A stretch of DNA of 24,742 bases. Origin: a virus. The notes under the pieces were generated by a model. It saw nothing but the letters and a program-made list of their open reading frames with translations. It had not been told where the DNA came from and made no database searches. The DNA is taken from positions 1 through 24,742 of the IMG/VR virus record IMGVR_UViG_3300020200_000167. One strand, given 5' to 3'. Below are positions 1-7,310 of the stretch, one piece after another; the stretch's first letter is position 1, and the number at the start of each line of letters is the position of its first letter. The position numbers and the translations under genes were made by a program.

Positions 1-1138
1 CTACTGAGGTTGAGGTTCTAACAACATCACACTCTACAGTTTCAAATGTTGTGGAATCGTACACATTAACAGCAACTTCCCTTGATCCAAGGTTGTGTGT
101 TACTGGAATTTGTGTTAAAGATCCATTTCCTACTGTCGTAGAGAATTTGCGTGTAATGGCGTGATAATTTGTGCCATTATTTGTAAGAGTCCAGTTATCG
201 CTTGTCTCATTCCATAATACTTCAACATCGGCAGAATCTCCACGCTCTACACGGATACCAGCATCTGCTGTTGGAGTTCCTGTAAAGTCAGTATTAAGAT
301 TGATCTTATTATCAACGATATTTACCTGTGTTGTATTTACAGCGTTAATTGTTCCAGTTACATTTAAGTTTCCGCCAACTGTAAGATTGTTTGTGATTGA
401 AACATCGTCTGGAAGTCCAATAGTTACTGCTCTTCCTTCTGTTCCAGCTCCAGTCACTTCAACTTCGTTAGCTGTACCTTGAACTGTGGCTACATAATCT
501 CCAGTAGTCTGTGAGGTAAGGTTAACATTCTTGATTGTGACTGCGCCAGATGTTACTGTAAAATCTGCGTTGGCAAAAGAAGCAACACCTTTATTTGTAG
601 TAGAGGCGTCTTCTCCTGCAATTGTAACTGTATTATTAGTTACTGTTGTATCAATACCTTCGCCAGCAGCAAATGTAAGGGTATCTGTTAGAAGGCTGAC
701 TGTGTCTGTACCAGTTTCGCCAGCAATTGAAAGATTGGTTGCAACAGATGCTGTTCCTGCTGCGGTCAAACGACCTTGAGCATCAACTGTAAATGTTGGA
801 ATTAATGATGCTGAACCATAAGATCCTGCTGTAACAGCAGTATTATCTAAGTCAATTGTTGTTATTCCAGTTGTGTCTACATATGTTGCAGTTAAACCAG
901 TTCCGCCCTCTATTGAAGAACCAATAATGTCTTGGATTGCTTCTGTAGAAGCAGTCATTGATACCCATGGTCCATCTGGTGAAGATAAACCATTGTAGTA
1001 GAACATCGTATTGGACGATGTATTGTAATAAATCTGACCAGCGACCGCTCCAGTTGGGTTGGAGGCTAATCCCTGGATTCTAGCGTTCTGAAGTTCATTC
1101 TTATTCAGATTGATATCAGTTACGAATAATCTTGCCAT
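1..1138 (-). CDS. Tail fibre-like structural protein, partial (C-terminus outside window)
   Basis: An open frame runs from the ATG at 1138 to the window edge (379 codons) without a stop. The start has a good ribosome site (GGAG in CTTAAGGAGATATAG). The N-terminus ([20 protein letters not shown]) and the phrase [17 protein letters not shown] resemble the N-terminal parts of many phage tail-fibre or appendage proteins. The body is rich in Thr, Val, Gly and Asn with beta-strand-like repeats, and a stretch near the visible end ([19 protein letters not shown]) resembles fibre tip or adaptor domains. A related phrase occurs in the next gene upstream (HNMGYNPNVTVKAS). Structural role is well supported; exact position in the virion is not. 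Confidence 0.75.
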   Translation of the reverse strand, partial: MARLFVTDINLNKNELQNARIQGLASNPTGAVAGQIYYNTSSNTMFYYNGLSSPDGPWVSMTASTEAIQDIIGSSIEGGTGLTATYVDTTGITTIDLDNTAVTAGSYGSASLIPTFTVDAQGRLTAAGTASVATNLSIAGETGTDTVSLLTDTLTFAAGEGIDTTVTNNTVTIAGEDASTTNKGVASFANADFTVTSGAVTIKNVNLTSQTTGDYVATVQGTANEVEVTGAGTEGRAVTIGLPDDVSITNNLTVGGNLNVTGTINAVNTTQVNIVDNKINLNTDFTGTPTADAGIRVERGDSADVEVLWNETSDNWTLTNNGTNYHAITRKFSTTVGNGSLTQIPVTHNLGSREVAVNVYDSTTFETVECDVVRTSTSV

Positions 1139-1151
1139 ATTCTATATCTCC

Positions 1152-1589
1152 TTAAGACAGGAATGCTGTCCCGCCGAATGGTTGTGCCATTATCAGCGTA
1201 ATTTTGTTAATACTATTATAGTCTATTCCAGTTTCTAATAAGTCCCCTGAGCTTGCTTTGACAGTAACGTTTGGGTTATAGCCCATATTATGCTCAATTT
1301 CTAGGGAATAATAGGTTCCAGCATTTTGCACCTGGGAAATAGAGAATGGAAATGTAAGGGTAGAGGTGCTTAATAAATAGTTTGTTGCGCCGTCCCAGTT
1401 TGCATCGTTTAATTTAGGGCCATATAGCCTAGTAGTATTTTTATCATAATAAAAATCACCCTCTAGGCCAAGGTTTCCTGCTGGTGCCCCGTTTCCATTA
1501 AGGATTGTTCTGCCACGAGGACCTTGGGGGCCAGGGGCACTTACAACAACCTTATTGGTTTGTGCGGCTATGATTTGTGTAATAGACAT
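1152..1589 (-). CDS. Short tail-fibre/collagen-like protein
   Basis: 145 aa. Near residues 19-26 it has a short collagen-like run (GPQGPRG), followed by GDFYYDKNTTRLYGPK, a phrase typical of phage fibre proteins that describe a displayed strand. The C-terminal half (SLEIEHNMGYNPNVTVKASSGD and following) is a small beta domain like that in the neighbouring long fibre gene. It abuts the next minus gene (its ATG overlaps the stop of 1589-1939) and lies 13 bp from the start of the partial fibre gene, so the three form one structural operon. Function is inferred from composition and context. Confidence 0.65.
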   Translation of the reverse strand: MSITQIIAAQTNKVVVSAPGPQGPRGRTILNGNGAPAGNLGLEGDFYYDKNTTRLYGPKLNDANWDGATNYLLSTSTLTFPFSISQVQNAGTYYSLEIEHNMGYNPNVTVKASSGDLLETGIDYNSINKITLIMAQPFGGTAFLS

Positions 1590-1939
1590 TAAATTGTTAC
1601 CGATCTACTTAAGGTTATAAATCCCTCAAGAAGTTTTATTTTGTTTAAATTGGTATCTGTCAACATAATATCATATGAAGACTTTGGGTAAAACAGTTTA
1701 TTTGTTTGCGTTGGAGTCATCTTCATAGTTAATTTACCATTTGGGCCATCTATTGTGATTCCTCCCGTTGAGGGGGATGTTAGGCTGAAAGCTAACTTGC
1801 TTCCGCCCTTGTTATCACGAACCTGCATCTTTGCACTGGATCCAGTAATATCGATAGGAACACCGCTGCTGTCTTTATATTCAACGGTAAATGTGAAGGT
1901 AGTGTTTTGATCCACTTCCCAATTTTTTTGTCCTGCCAT
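1589..1939 (-). CDS. Phage tail-associated beta protein (BppU N-terminal-like)
   Basis: 116 aa. The pattern DQNTTFTFTVEYKDSSGVPID, then ITGSSAKMQVRD, TLTMKMT-like strands, SYDIMLTDTN and a C-terminal LLEGFITLSRSVTI follows a very common phage family placed beside fibre and baseplate genes, of which the BppU N-terminal domain is the best-known member. That resemblance is from memory of the pattern. It is the first gene of the fibre operon and is preceded by a hairpin with a T-run that separates it from the holin-like gene. Confidence 0.55.
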   Translation of the reverse strand: MAGQKNWEVDQNTTFTFTVEYKDSSGVPIDITGSSAKMQVRDNKGGSKLAFSLTSPSTGGITIDGPNGKLTMKMTPTQTNKLFYPKSSYDIMLTDTNLNKIKLLEGFITLSRSVTI

Positions 1940-1960
1940 TTGCTAAATCTCCTAAATAGG

Positions 1961-1992
1961 AAAACTCCTATGCCTATTTTAGCACAGGAGTT
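1961..1992 (-). terminator. Intrinsic terminator-like hairpin after the 2014-2244 gene
   Basis: On the minus strand AACTCCT and AGGAGTT form a 7-bp stem with a 16-nt loop, followed directly by a T-run. It lies just downstream of the holin-like gene and upstream of the fibre operon. Confidence 0.55.
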
Positions 1993-2013
1993 GTCCTAAG
2001 TACTTTTATTAAA

Positions 2014-2244
2014 TTATGACTTTTTGGTGAATCCGAACGAATTTTCGTTTGGATTTAGAGCCTTTAGAATAACGGGCAAGCAAGCCGCAATCCCACCCTT
2101 AACCAAGTCTCCTGGGTCTGTGTTGCCAGTCATATATAGTGCAATGGCGGCGCCAAGGAAGTGGCGACCATAGCTTGCTAACGCTGCTAGAATTTTCTCT
2201 TGCATTGTTACCTTTCCATCATTATTAAGATCTTCTTTTTTCAT
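2014..2244 (-). CDS. Small membrane protein, holin candidate
   Basis: 76 aa. An acidic N-terminus with an EF-hand-like loop (DLNNDGKVTMQEK, residues 5-17) is followed by two hydrophobic stretches, around FLGAAIALYM (29-38) and GGIAACLPVILKAL (50-63). The tail is polar. Size and two-segment topology fit a holin, and genes of this shape sit beside fibre genes in many phages, but no holin motif proves it. SD AGGAGG lies 6 nt from ATG. Alternative: a small structural membrane protein. The DxNxDG loop suggests possible Ca2+ binding. Confidence 0.5.
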   Translation of the reverse strand: MKKEDLNNDGKVTMQEKILAALASYGRHFLGAAIALYMTGNTDPGDLVKGGIAACLPVILKALNPNENSFGFTKKS

Positions 2245-2255
2245 AAGACCTCCTT

Positions 2256-2302
2256 ATTTCTGGGCTTTGTGCCCAGGAATTTTGGGATTGCTCCCAATCT
2301 TT
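2256..2302 (-). promoter_or_regulatory. Paired hairpins between RNR gene and holin-like gene
   Basis: On the minus strand CTGGGC-ACAAA-GCCCAG forms a 6-bp hairpin and GATTG-GGAG-CAATC a second one, filling the gap between the reductase stop and the SD of the next gene. They lack a T-run, so an RNA-processing or attenuator role is as likely as termination. Confidence 0.35.
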
Positions 2303-2314
2303 ATTATATACCCT

Positions 2315-4249
2315 TTAGCTAGAAATGTCTACCAATTCACAATTACCATCGGAACTGCAAGCCAATGTAGCATTTATAGAGGTTCCATCTTCTGTCTCAT
2401 AAAAAGATAAGTCTTCCCAACGAATCGAGGAGGGCATCCTGGCAAGAAGCTCTAGGTACTCTGTCTCTGTTATTTCTTGATATGGAGCTTGTCTATAAGA
2501 GTGATTTGAGTGGGGAAGAAATGAAATTCCTGAAACCTCATCAAAATATCTATATACCCACGCACCAACTTCCATCCATTCCTCCTCCTCAACAGATACG
2601 GTAATAGATGGTTTATGCTCACACCATTCCCGCTGATACACAAGCCATGTATTTAAGTGGTCAATAGCGGTAAGGTCATCTCTTACGATGGCGCCCTCTG
2701 GCGCCTTTACTGGAAATGAAAAAACATATGTATCGTTTGGTTTCATAAAATCATCTTCTACTGGAATGCCTACTTCCTTTAAAAATGTCGATAGCGGGTC
2801 TTTCTTATCGCCACGCACCGTTCTAATGTAATATGGCGAATGCCAGGCATGCATTCCTGAAGATACGCCAGTTAATTGAGATACTGTGCCTGAAGGCTTA
2901 ACGCATGTGATAGCAGCAGATTCATTTATTCCAACCTTTTCTGCTTCGCTCTTGTTCACGCTTCTTGCATGATCACGAATCTTAGACAGGAAATCTCCAA
3001 GCTTATCTAGCCCTTCTCTGCCTGACATAAGGCTATGCCCGAACTGCCCAGTTATTGAAACGCCAAGTAGTCGTTCTTCTTCGGTATTATCTCTCCAGAT
3101 TTTACGAAGATACTTAAAATCCGTAAGGGTTGATTGCCATGTTCCAAGTATGGTTGCTAGACGAACCTTGTTTTCTATTTCTCTAGGCGTGTCTTTGTCA
3201 CGAATTACAACCTCAGACAGGTTACAAAATTGATAAGGTCTGAGTATAATCTCGGAGCAGGGATTGGTTCCGTAATGGATTTCAGGGTCTCTGCGTCCCC
3301 ATCTTGCTGCCTGTTTCTGGGCAGCGGCCACATTGTATATGCCTCGTTCTCCTGATTTAGAATCGTATAGATTTTTCCATTCTGCAATAAACTGTTCCAT
3401 TTCTGGCTTACGAGAATATGCCACCGAATTATTTGACAAAGCACGTTGTGTGTTTTTCTCCCACCAATTTCCAGATTTTGCTGCGGCCATTTCAATATCG
3501 TTAATGTTAGAAAGGGAAATCATTGCTGAGCGACGAACGCCTCCCACAACCACAATCTCCCCAATTTTGCACATGATGTCATGCGCTTCAATTGGTTTCA
3601 GCTGACGACCCGCTGCTTGCCTAAATTTTACAATGGTAAAATCAAATAGATTCACCAATGGCTGTGGCCCAGATGACCTTCCGCCCATGGTTTTAAGCCT
3701 TGCGCCAGCAGGACGAAGTTTAGATACATCAATTACTGGAATTTGTCCTGCCCATAGCATGGCAAGCAATTCTCTATAGGACTTTGCCCACCCAGTCTTA
3801 GAATCTTCTACAACAATTGTAGTCGTGGTTTTCTCAAATGTCTCTGGAACCGCAGGAAGCTTGTTGACATATTTGTATTCAACAGAAAATCCTACGCCCG
3901 TTCCACACATTAGAATATACATGGTCTCATCAAATGATCGTGGCGAATCTACTGGAATAAAAGAGCAGTTGTATCCCGAAACATGGTCTCTTTCTAGGGC
4001 GGGACCAGAAGTCATGACAGATCTCATAGAAGGCATTACATTGCGATTGAAAACTGCATCTTTTAATTCTGCAACCAAAGAATCATCTGGCTCGTATTTA
4101 TAGTTATCTTTTAGGTAGCCAAGCATGAAGGTGAAATATCTATCTACTGTTTCTCCCCACGTTTCCCTGCGATTCTCTTCTGGGATCCATCTTGCATATC
4201 TAGACAATGCGATAAAATTTTCGTAGGGGTTATCAATAGCTTTCAGCAT
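2315..4249 (-). CDS. nrdJ: Adenosylcobalamin-dependent (class II) ribonucleotide reductase
   Basis: 644 aa. It reduces ribonucleotides to deoxyribonucleotides for phage DNA synthesis, using adenosylcobalamin to make a thiyl radical, so no separate radical subunit or oxygen is needed. It resembles the monomeric Lactobacillus-type triphosphate reductase. C331 in NPCSE would be the thiyl cysteine with N329 and E333. C95 (YNCSF) and C342 (FCNLS) are the redox pair, and the C331-C342 spacing equals that of C408-C419 in the Lactobacillus enzyme. KPSGTVSQL (451-459) is the phosphate-binding loop. C631 and C637 near the C-terminus form the shuttle pair. All key residues are present. It is about 95 aa shorter than the Lactobacillus enzyme. 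No intein or intron interrupts it. SD AGAAGG precedes ATG. Confidence 0.93.
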   Translation of the reverse strand: MLKAIDNPYENFIALSRYARWIPEENRRETWGETVDRYFTFMLGYLKDNYKYEPDDSLVAELKDAVFNRNVMPSMRSVMTSGPALERDHVSGYNCSFIPVDSPRSFDETMYILMCGTGVGFSVEYKYVNKLPAVPETFEKTTTTIVVEDSKTGWAKSYRELLAMLWAGQIPVIDVSKLRPAGARLKTMGGRSSGPQPLVNLFDFTIVKFRQAAGRQLKPIEAHDIMCKIGEIVVVGGVRRSAMISLSNINDIEMAAAKSGNWWEKNTQRALSNNSVAYSRKPEMEQFIAEWKNLYDSKSGERGIYNVAAAQKQAARWGRRDPEIHYGTNPCSEIILRPYQFCNLSEVVIRDKDTPREIENKVRLATILGTWQSTLTDFKYLRKIWRDNTEEERLLGVSITGQFGHSLMSGREGLDKLGDFLSKIRDHARSVNKSEAEKVGINESAAITCVKPSGTVSQLTGVSSGMHAWHSPYYIRTVRGDKKDPLSTFLKEVGIPVEDDFMKPNDTYVFSFPVKAPEGAIVRDDLTAIDHLNTWLVYQREWCEHKPSITVSVEEEEWMEVGAWVYRYFDEVSGISFLPHSNHSYRQAPYQEITETEYLELLARMPSSIRWEDLSFYETEDGTSINATLACSSDGNCELVDISS

Positions 4250-4371
4250 TTATAATACCTTCTCTCCGCCTTGCGGTTTGTTTTATTTTAGTGTGAAGAC
4301 ACTATTTTATCAAAGAATAATTTAAAAGAGAAGCCCTAAAATAGTTTTTGACGATATATAACTAAACAATT

Positions 4372-4407
4372 ATAATCGACTAGACATATTTATTTTAGTC
4401 GACCAGC
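4372..4407. promoter_or_regulatory. Two operator-like palindromic half-site clusters
   Basis: TCGACTA (4376-4382) and TAGTCGA (4396-4402) form an inverted repeat with a 13-bp spacer just upstream of the TTGACA of the 4408 promoter, in the divergent gap between the reductase gene and the transglycosylase gene. Related CCTAGTCRACTAGG palindromes occur at 6999, 8057 and 15233. A repressor operator is inferred. Confidence 0.45.
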
Positions 4408-4437
4408 TTGACACATACCACTAAATAATGCTACTAT
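4408..4437 (+). promoter_or_regulatory. Sigma70-type promoter of the transglycosylase unit
   Basis: TTGACA (4408-4413), 18-bp spacer, TACTAT (4432-4437). The start codon follows about 30 bp later. Unlike the plus-strand promoters after 8235 it has a full -35 hexamer and no TGTCRG box. Confidence 0.65.
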
Positions 4438-4470
4438 TATAGTCCGTTATCTCTATAGGAGGAAATGCCG

Positions 4471-5034
4471 ATGGAGAAAATTAAAGAGCGTTTGAGCGAA
4501 GTTGCTCATAACTGGTCTTATATAGGAATGATTATATTATTTCTATTTACCGTCCAGCCTGGGCCAATAGTAGGTCAAGCGTCAGTCGTTCGACCTATAG
4601 TTAAGGTTGAAAAAACTGAAAGACAACTAAAGAGAGAAATACTAGATAAGTTCAGTAATGATACTTATAAGCACTCAGAAAGGCTTGCGCCTGAAGATTT
4701 AAAAGATTTACTATGGGCTGTAGGTTTTGAGGGCTTAGCTTTAAAAACAGCTTGGGCTGTCGCTAAAGTAGAATCAAATGGGAGACCACTGGCTCTAAAC
4801 GACAATTCAAGAACAGGAGATAAATCTTACGGAATTTTTCAAATCAATATGCTAGGGGAACTTGGCATAAAAAGAAAAGATAAATTCGAATTAGTTTCAA
4901 ATAAGGAATTATTTGATCCAGTAACCAATGCAGAGATAGCGTATGAGATGACCAATGGCGGAAAAGATTGGTCGTCTTGGATAAACTCGATGGGTAAGGC
5001 CAAGAGCTTCATATCCAGTTTTCCAGAAAATTAA
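4471..5034 (+). CDS. Membrane-anchored lytic transglycosylase-like protein (SLT fold)
   Basis: 187 aa from the chosen start. One hydrophobic segment (about 15-35) forms a signal anchor or signal peptide, followed by a Lys/Glu-rich linker and a lysozyme-like domain. E101 in AVAKVESNG matches the catalytic glutamate, and SYGIFQIN (119-126) matches the conserved SxGxxQ motif of SLT-type transglycosylases. LFDPVTNAEIAYEM (147-160) matches their third motif. It would cleave peptidoglycan, for entry or lysis. AGGAGG at 4457-4462 sits 8 nt before the ATG at 4471 but only 2 nt before an in-frame ATG at 4465, so 4471 is preferred. It leads a three-gene unit. Confidence 0.8.
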   Translation: MEKIKERLSEVAHNWSYIGMIILFLFTVQPGPIVGQASVVRPIVKVEKTERQLKREILDKFSNDTYKHSERLAPEDLKDLLWAVGFEGLALKTAWAVAKVESNGRPLALNDNSRTGDKSYGIFQINMLGELGIKRKDKFELVSNKELFDPVTNAEIAYEMTNGGKDWSSWINSMGKAKSFISSFPEN

Positions 5035-5046
5035 AGGAGGTTAAGG

Positions 5047-5262
5047 TTGAAAAAGATACAGTATGTATCTAAATACCTAACCTTGTCAGAGGATGGCCTC
5101 GTTCCCAGGATAGAATGTCCTATGGATCGGGGCCTTCTCATGTGCAACCAGACAAAAGAGGATGAGGTATACTTGTACTGTCTATCCTGCAGTTACAAGA
5201 GGATTATAGGGAGTAAATTTTATGACGAACTCAAGTTGGCCGTCGACAGAAATTCAAGTTGA
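5047..5262 (+). CDS. Zinc-ribbon small protein
   Basis: 71 aa, TTG start with AAAGGAGG 6 nt upstream. C24 and C33 plus the knuckle CLSC (C45, C48) make a likely zinc-binding ribbon. Family not recognised. The gene overlaps the next one by 41 bp, so they are probably translated together. Confidence 0.6.
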   Translation: MKKIQYVSKYLTLSEDGLVPRIECPMDRGLLMCNQTKEDEVYLYCLSCSYKRIIGSKFYDELKLAVDRNSS

Positions 5263-5584
5263 CGGAGGCAAGATAAAGGAAAGCGACGCCATGGGCAGGG
5301 AGAAATTTTGGGAAGATATCGGAAGGCCTGATGGCGGGAATAAGAATAAGGAGCATCCACAAAGCCTAGAGGAGAATCTACCTATGGTCAATTATATTAT
5401 GCTGCATAGGATTTATGATTTGCTTACCCTAATATCAAACAAAACGGTGGGGTCGGAAGATACGGCTAAAATGGTGGAATATCATAACCAGGGATACCTT
5501 CTCGGTCCATCCCCCTCATATACCCCAGAAGATGAGGTAAAAGAAAATACTGCCCAAGAATCCCTTGACCTTGACTTGGGATAA
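5222..5584 (+). CDS. Hypothetical acidic protein
   Basis: 120 aa, start inside the end of the zinc-ribbon gene with GGGAG 8 nt upstream. The N-terminus is Gly/Lys-rich and disordered. A central segment (NLPMVNYIMLHRIYDLLTLI) is helical and amphipathic, and the C-terminus is acidic. Not recognised. Last gene of the unit, followed by the terminator at 5670. Confidence 0.55.
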   Translation: MTNSSWPSTEIQVDGGKIKESDAMGREKFWEDIGRPDGGNKNKEHPQSLEENLPMVNYIMLHRIYDLLTLISNKTVGSEDTAKMVEYHNQGYLLGPSPSYTPEDEVKENTAQESLDLDLG

Positions 5585-5669
5585 TAACTATTTTATAATT
5601 TATTTGTACTGGTTGTAGCATCCCACCGATAAGCTCCCAGTATAATGTGTAGCAATACACTAGGAAAAC

Positions 5670-5707
5670 CCCATTCGGATCCGCCTCTGGATGGGAATTT
5701 TTCTTTT
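5670..5707 (+). terminator. Intrinsic terminator between converging units
   Basis: CCCATTC (5670-5676) pairs with GGATGGG (5689-5695), 7 bp with one G-U, followed by a T-rich run (AATTTTTCTTTT). It ends the plus unit where the minus cluster converges. Confidence 0.65.
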
Positions 5708-5710
5708 ATA

Positions 5711-5851
5711 TCACAATATCGAAGTATCGGTCAACATAATAGTGAATTCGCAAAAAAAAGTGCGGCGGGGATAGAAGCAAAGTTCCACATGAAACAATCT
5801 ATCACAATAGGGACAATCAATATCCCTTATTCCTCCATCTATCGTTATCAA
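5711..5851 (-). CDS. Possible zinc-ribbon microprotein
   Basis: 46 aa reading with a TTG start. CPYC (C13, C16) followed by RLFHVE and later C25 and C34 looks like a small zinc ribbon. The start is uncertain: no SD stands before the TTG, while a GGAGG sits inside the frame about 12 nt before the CPYC codons. It overlaps the 3' end of the upstream membrane-protein gene by 35 bp. Confidence 0.4.
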   Translation of the reverse strand: MITIDGGIRDIDCPYCDRLFHVELCFYPRRTFFCEFTIMLTDTSIL

Positions 5852-5924
5852 AATCCCGAAAGGATTGGATAAGGGCAAATGCCATCAGAATTATGCCTAT
5901 GACCATCCCCAACACTATCTCCAT
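5817..5924 (-). CDS. Single-span membrane microprotein
   Basis: 35 aa. Residues 3-21 (IVLGMVIGIILMAFALIQ) form one membrane segment, followed by a charged tail (FRDFDNDRWRNKGY). The ATG lies 7 bp after the stop of the upstream gene and has no clear SD, so translation may be coupled. Function unknown. Confidence 0.5.
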   Translation of the reverse strand: MEIVLGMVIGIILMAFALIQSFRDFDNDRWRNKGY

Positions 5925-5931
5925 AGGCAAA

Positions 5932-6093
5932 TTATAGGGCGTCTATGATCCTAGATAGGGCCGAACGGGCCCTATTCAATCCAAAAGCCCTAATGGCGGC
6001 AAATAGGAGGATAGAGATAGAGAAGCTGACAAATACGGATATCCATCCTATGAATAATATTACCTGGATGAAATTCTTATTGGGTGATATCAT
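5932..6093 (-). CDS. Single-span membrane protein
   Basis: 53 aa. Hydrophobic segment from about 10 to 35 (QVILFIGWISVFVSFSISIL and following) and a basic amphipathic tail (RAFGLNRARSALSRIIDAL). AGGAAGGA precedes the ATG with 3 nt between. Function unknown; it belongs to the minus microprotein cluster. Confidence 0.6.
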   Translation of the reverse strand: MISPNKNFIQVILFIGWISVFVSFSISILLFAAIRAFGLNRARSALSRIIDAL

Positions 6094-6246
6094 TTATCCT
6101 TCCTGCCCCCCTTTGCCATGATTGGGCCAAATCGGCCTTCTGATGGGCAATAGAGGGCCTTTTAAGACCCACCCTAGGGTCATACCTATAAGGAGATATT
6201 ATGGGGCCTTATATCTAAAGGAAAATTTTTTTTCCCACCCCGCCTT

Positions 6247-6576
6247 TTATTCAAAGCTATCCCCACATGCACAGGATCCCTGTGCCATGGGATTATCTAT
6301 TTCGAATCCGATCTTCTCCATGGTCTCGACATAATTGAGGGTGCATTCGCCTAGATATGGCCAGGACATCCTGTCTATATGGATATCGAAGTCTTCGAAT
6401 CTTATTATCTCGTCCCCTTCCTTTTCCTCATAGTCGAAGTATGTCTGGTATCTAAGTCCAGAACAGCCTCCAGGTTGTACCGCCAGCCTCAAAAATAGAT
6501 CATAATCTGGAGTGGCTATCTGGCTATTCTTGATCAATTCGGAGACCTTCTTCTCCGCAGGCAGTGTCAGATTCAT
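6247..6576 (-). CDS. A-type iron-sulfur carrier (ErpA/IscA/HesB family)
   Basis: 109 aa, the normal length of the family. These proteins take up and hand on Fe-S clusters to client enzymes. The three cluster ligands are visible: C38 in GGCSG, and C102 and C104 in GSCACG. The spacing (64, then 2) equals that of E. coli IscA C35/C99/C101. SGLRYQTYFDYE matches the usual start of the barrel. Phage copies of this family (often named hesB) are known from aquatic phages. It may support a host or phage Fe-S enzyme late in infection. Whether it is ErpA-like or IscA-like cannot be settled here. Confidence 0.88.
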   Translation of the reverse strand: MNLTLPAEKKVSELIKNSQIATPDYDLFLRLAVQPGGCSGLRYQTYFDYEEKEGDEIIRFEDFDIHIDRMSWPYLGECTLNYVETMEKIGFEIDNPMAQGSCACGDSFE

Positions 6577-6606
6577 CTTAATTTCCCGCCGAATTTAGCC
6601 CAAGTT

Positions 6607-6723
6607 TTACCTTCCACTTAATTTCTTAATGCATTCATAGCAGTAATTCTCCATTACGCCCCTGCTGTTCAGCTTCTGGACATATTTTGGTCTATCGCAG
6701 AAGTCGCATTTAATCGCAGTCAC
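6607..6723 (-). CDS. Zinc-ribbon microprotein
   Basis: 38 aa, GTG start. CDFC (C6, C9) and CYEC (C28, C31) with an 18-residue spacer are a textbook small zinc ribbon. The start overlaps the 3' end of the upstream membrane gene by 14 bp. SD is weak (AGAAAGAAG). Role unknown; such ribbons usually bind nucleic acid or a partner protein. Confidence 0.6.
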   Translation of the reverse strand: MTAIKCDFCDRPKYVQKLNSRGVMENYCYECIKKLSGR

Positions 6724-6850
6724 AATTTTTCTTCTTTCTCATCTTCCACCACATCCATGCGTGGTGTACTGCCATAAGACCCATAAGGGTCCACATAAGC
6801 TGCATTTCAGTTATGCCTATGGCTAAATCTATGTTGTGATGATCATGCAT
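6710..6850 (-). CDS. His/Met-rich single-span microprotein, leaderless
   Basis: 46 aa (MHDHHNIDLA...). The central part (MQLMWTLMGLMAVHHAWMWW) is hydrophobic and unusually rich in Met, His and Trp, and the tail is basic then CDCD. The composition hints at metal binding at a membrane; this is inference. The ATG lies 6 nt after a TATAAT (minus strand, 6857-6862) preceded by TG, an extended -10, and there is no SD, so the mRNA is predicted to be leaderless. Confidence 0.55.
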   Translation of the reverse strand: MHDHHNIDLAIGITEMQLMWTLMGLMAVHHAWMWWKMRKKKNCDCD

Positions 6851-6856
6851 GGATAT

Positions 6857-6865
6857 ATTATATCA
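6857..6865 (-). promoter_or_regulatory. Extended -10 promoter giving a leaderless mRNA
   Basis: Minus-strand TGATATAAT, with the hexamer at 6857-6862. The ATG of the 6850 gene begins at the 7th nucleotide downstream, the expected transcription start. It overlaps the stop codon of the upstream zinc-finger gene. Confidence 0.55.
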
Positions 6866-6970
6866 CTTGCATCTTTTGTGATGATTGTATAATGTTATAT
6901 ATGCGAAACCAGATCTTACTTCGATCTCCCGCCCACATTTGCCACATATCACAATTCGATTAGACGCCAT
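6863..6970 (-). CDS. C2HC zinc-finger microprotein, leaderless
   Basis: 35 aa. CGKC (C9, C12) and HHKRC (H30/H31, C34) form a likely zinc site, as in small nucleic-acid-binding fingers. The ATG is 7 nt after a TATAAT and has no SD, so it is another predicted leaderless gene. Confidence 0.6.
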   Translation of the reverse strand: MASNRIVICGKCGREIEVRSGFAYITLYNHHKRCK

Positions 6971-6977
6971 TTGAGTA

Positions 6978-7007
6978 ATTATACAATATACACAATGTCC
7001 TAGTCAA
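6978..7007 (-). promoter_or_regulatory. Promoter of the zinc-finger microgene
   Basis: Minus strand: TTGACT (7002-7007), 18-bp spacer, TATAAT (6978-6983). The -35 lies inside the palindrome at 6999-7012, so a protein bound there should block it. Confidence 0.65.
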
Positions 7008-7012
7008 CTAGG
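6999..7012. promoter_or_regulatory. Operator-like palindrome CCTAGT-CA-ACTAGG
   Basis: Perfect 6-bp arms around a 2-bp centre, covering the -35 of the minus promoter. It is the best copy of the motif also seen at 4372-4407, 8057 and 15233. Confidence 0.5.
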
Positions 7013-7037
7013 ATAAATTATCAAATAATAAGCGACC

Positions 7038-7139
7038 TTATTTTTTCTTAAATTTACTTTCAATATAGGCCCCTACAACTACTCCTAGGGTGCATAGCAA
7101 TAAGATTCCGAATATTACGTTTATTATTATGGTTTTAAT
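7038..7139 (-). CDS. Possible membrane microprotein with a non-standard start
   Basis: The frame encodes a 33-aa single-span protein (hydrophobic to about residue 25, then ESKFKKK). No ATG, GTG or TTG lies before the hydrophobic part. An ATT at 7139 is preceded by GGGGGTGA at SD distance, so an ATT start is the best guess. It directly follows the tRNA genes on the same strand. Confidence 0.3.
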   Translation of the reverse strand: MKTIIINVIFGILLLCTLGVVVGAYIESKFKKK

Positions 7140-7158
7140 AACATCACCCCCAAACTTG

Positions 7159-7231
7159 TATCCCCAACGGGATTTGAACCCATGTTATCGCCATGAAAGG
7201 GCGAAGTCCTTGGCCTCTAGACGATGGGGAC
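7159..7231 (-). tRNA. tRNA-Glu (UUC)
   Basis: Folds into a full cloverleaf: acceptor GTCCCCA with TGGGGAT (G1-U72 wobble), D-arm with GTCTAGAGGCC, anticodon stem TCGCC/GGCGA around CTTTCAT (anticodon TTC), T-arm with GGTTCAAATCC. The body closely follows bacterial tRNA-Glu. No CCA is encoded. Confidence 0.9.
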
Positions 7232-7237
7232 TACATG

Positions 7238-7310
7238 TACAGCAGGTAAGATTCGAACTTACGATGACCGAATTATGAGTTCGGGGCCTTAACCACTTGG
7301 CTACTGCTGT
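7238..7310 (-). tRNA. tRNA with CAT anticodon (Met or lysidine-type Ile)
   Basis: Acceptor ACAGCAG/CTGCTGT, D-arm GCC...GGC, anticodon stem CCGAA/TTCGG around CTCATAA (anticodon CAT), 5-nt variable loop, T-arm GTAAG/CTTAC around TTCGAAT. The sequence alone does not decide between elongator Met and Ile2. It overlaps the 3' end of a small coding frame (7273-7443). No CCA is encoded. Confidence 0.88.

Noticed and set aside
171-779. Two plus-strand frames of 103 and 82 codons
   Set aside because: They are opposite-strand shadows of the repetitive tail-fibre gene.
5645-5872. 75-codon plus-strand frame
   Set aside because: It starts within the terminator hairpin, lacks a ribosome site and overlaps better minus-strand microgenes.
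6094-6183. 29-codon minus-strand frame ending at the start of the 6093 gene
   Set aside because: No ribosome site, Pro-rich composition without a recognisable pattern; its position is suggestive but not enough.
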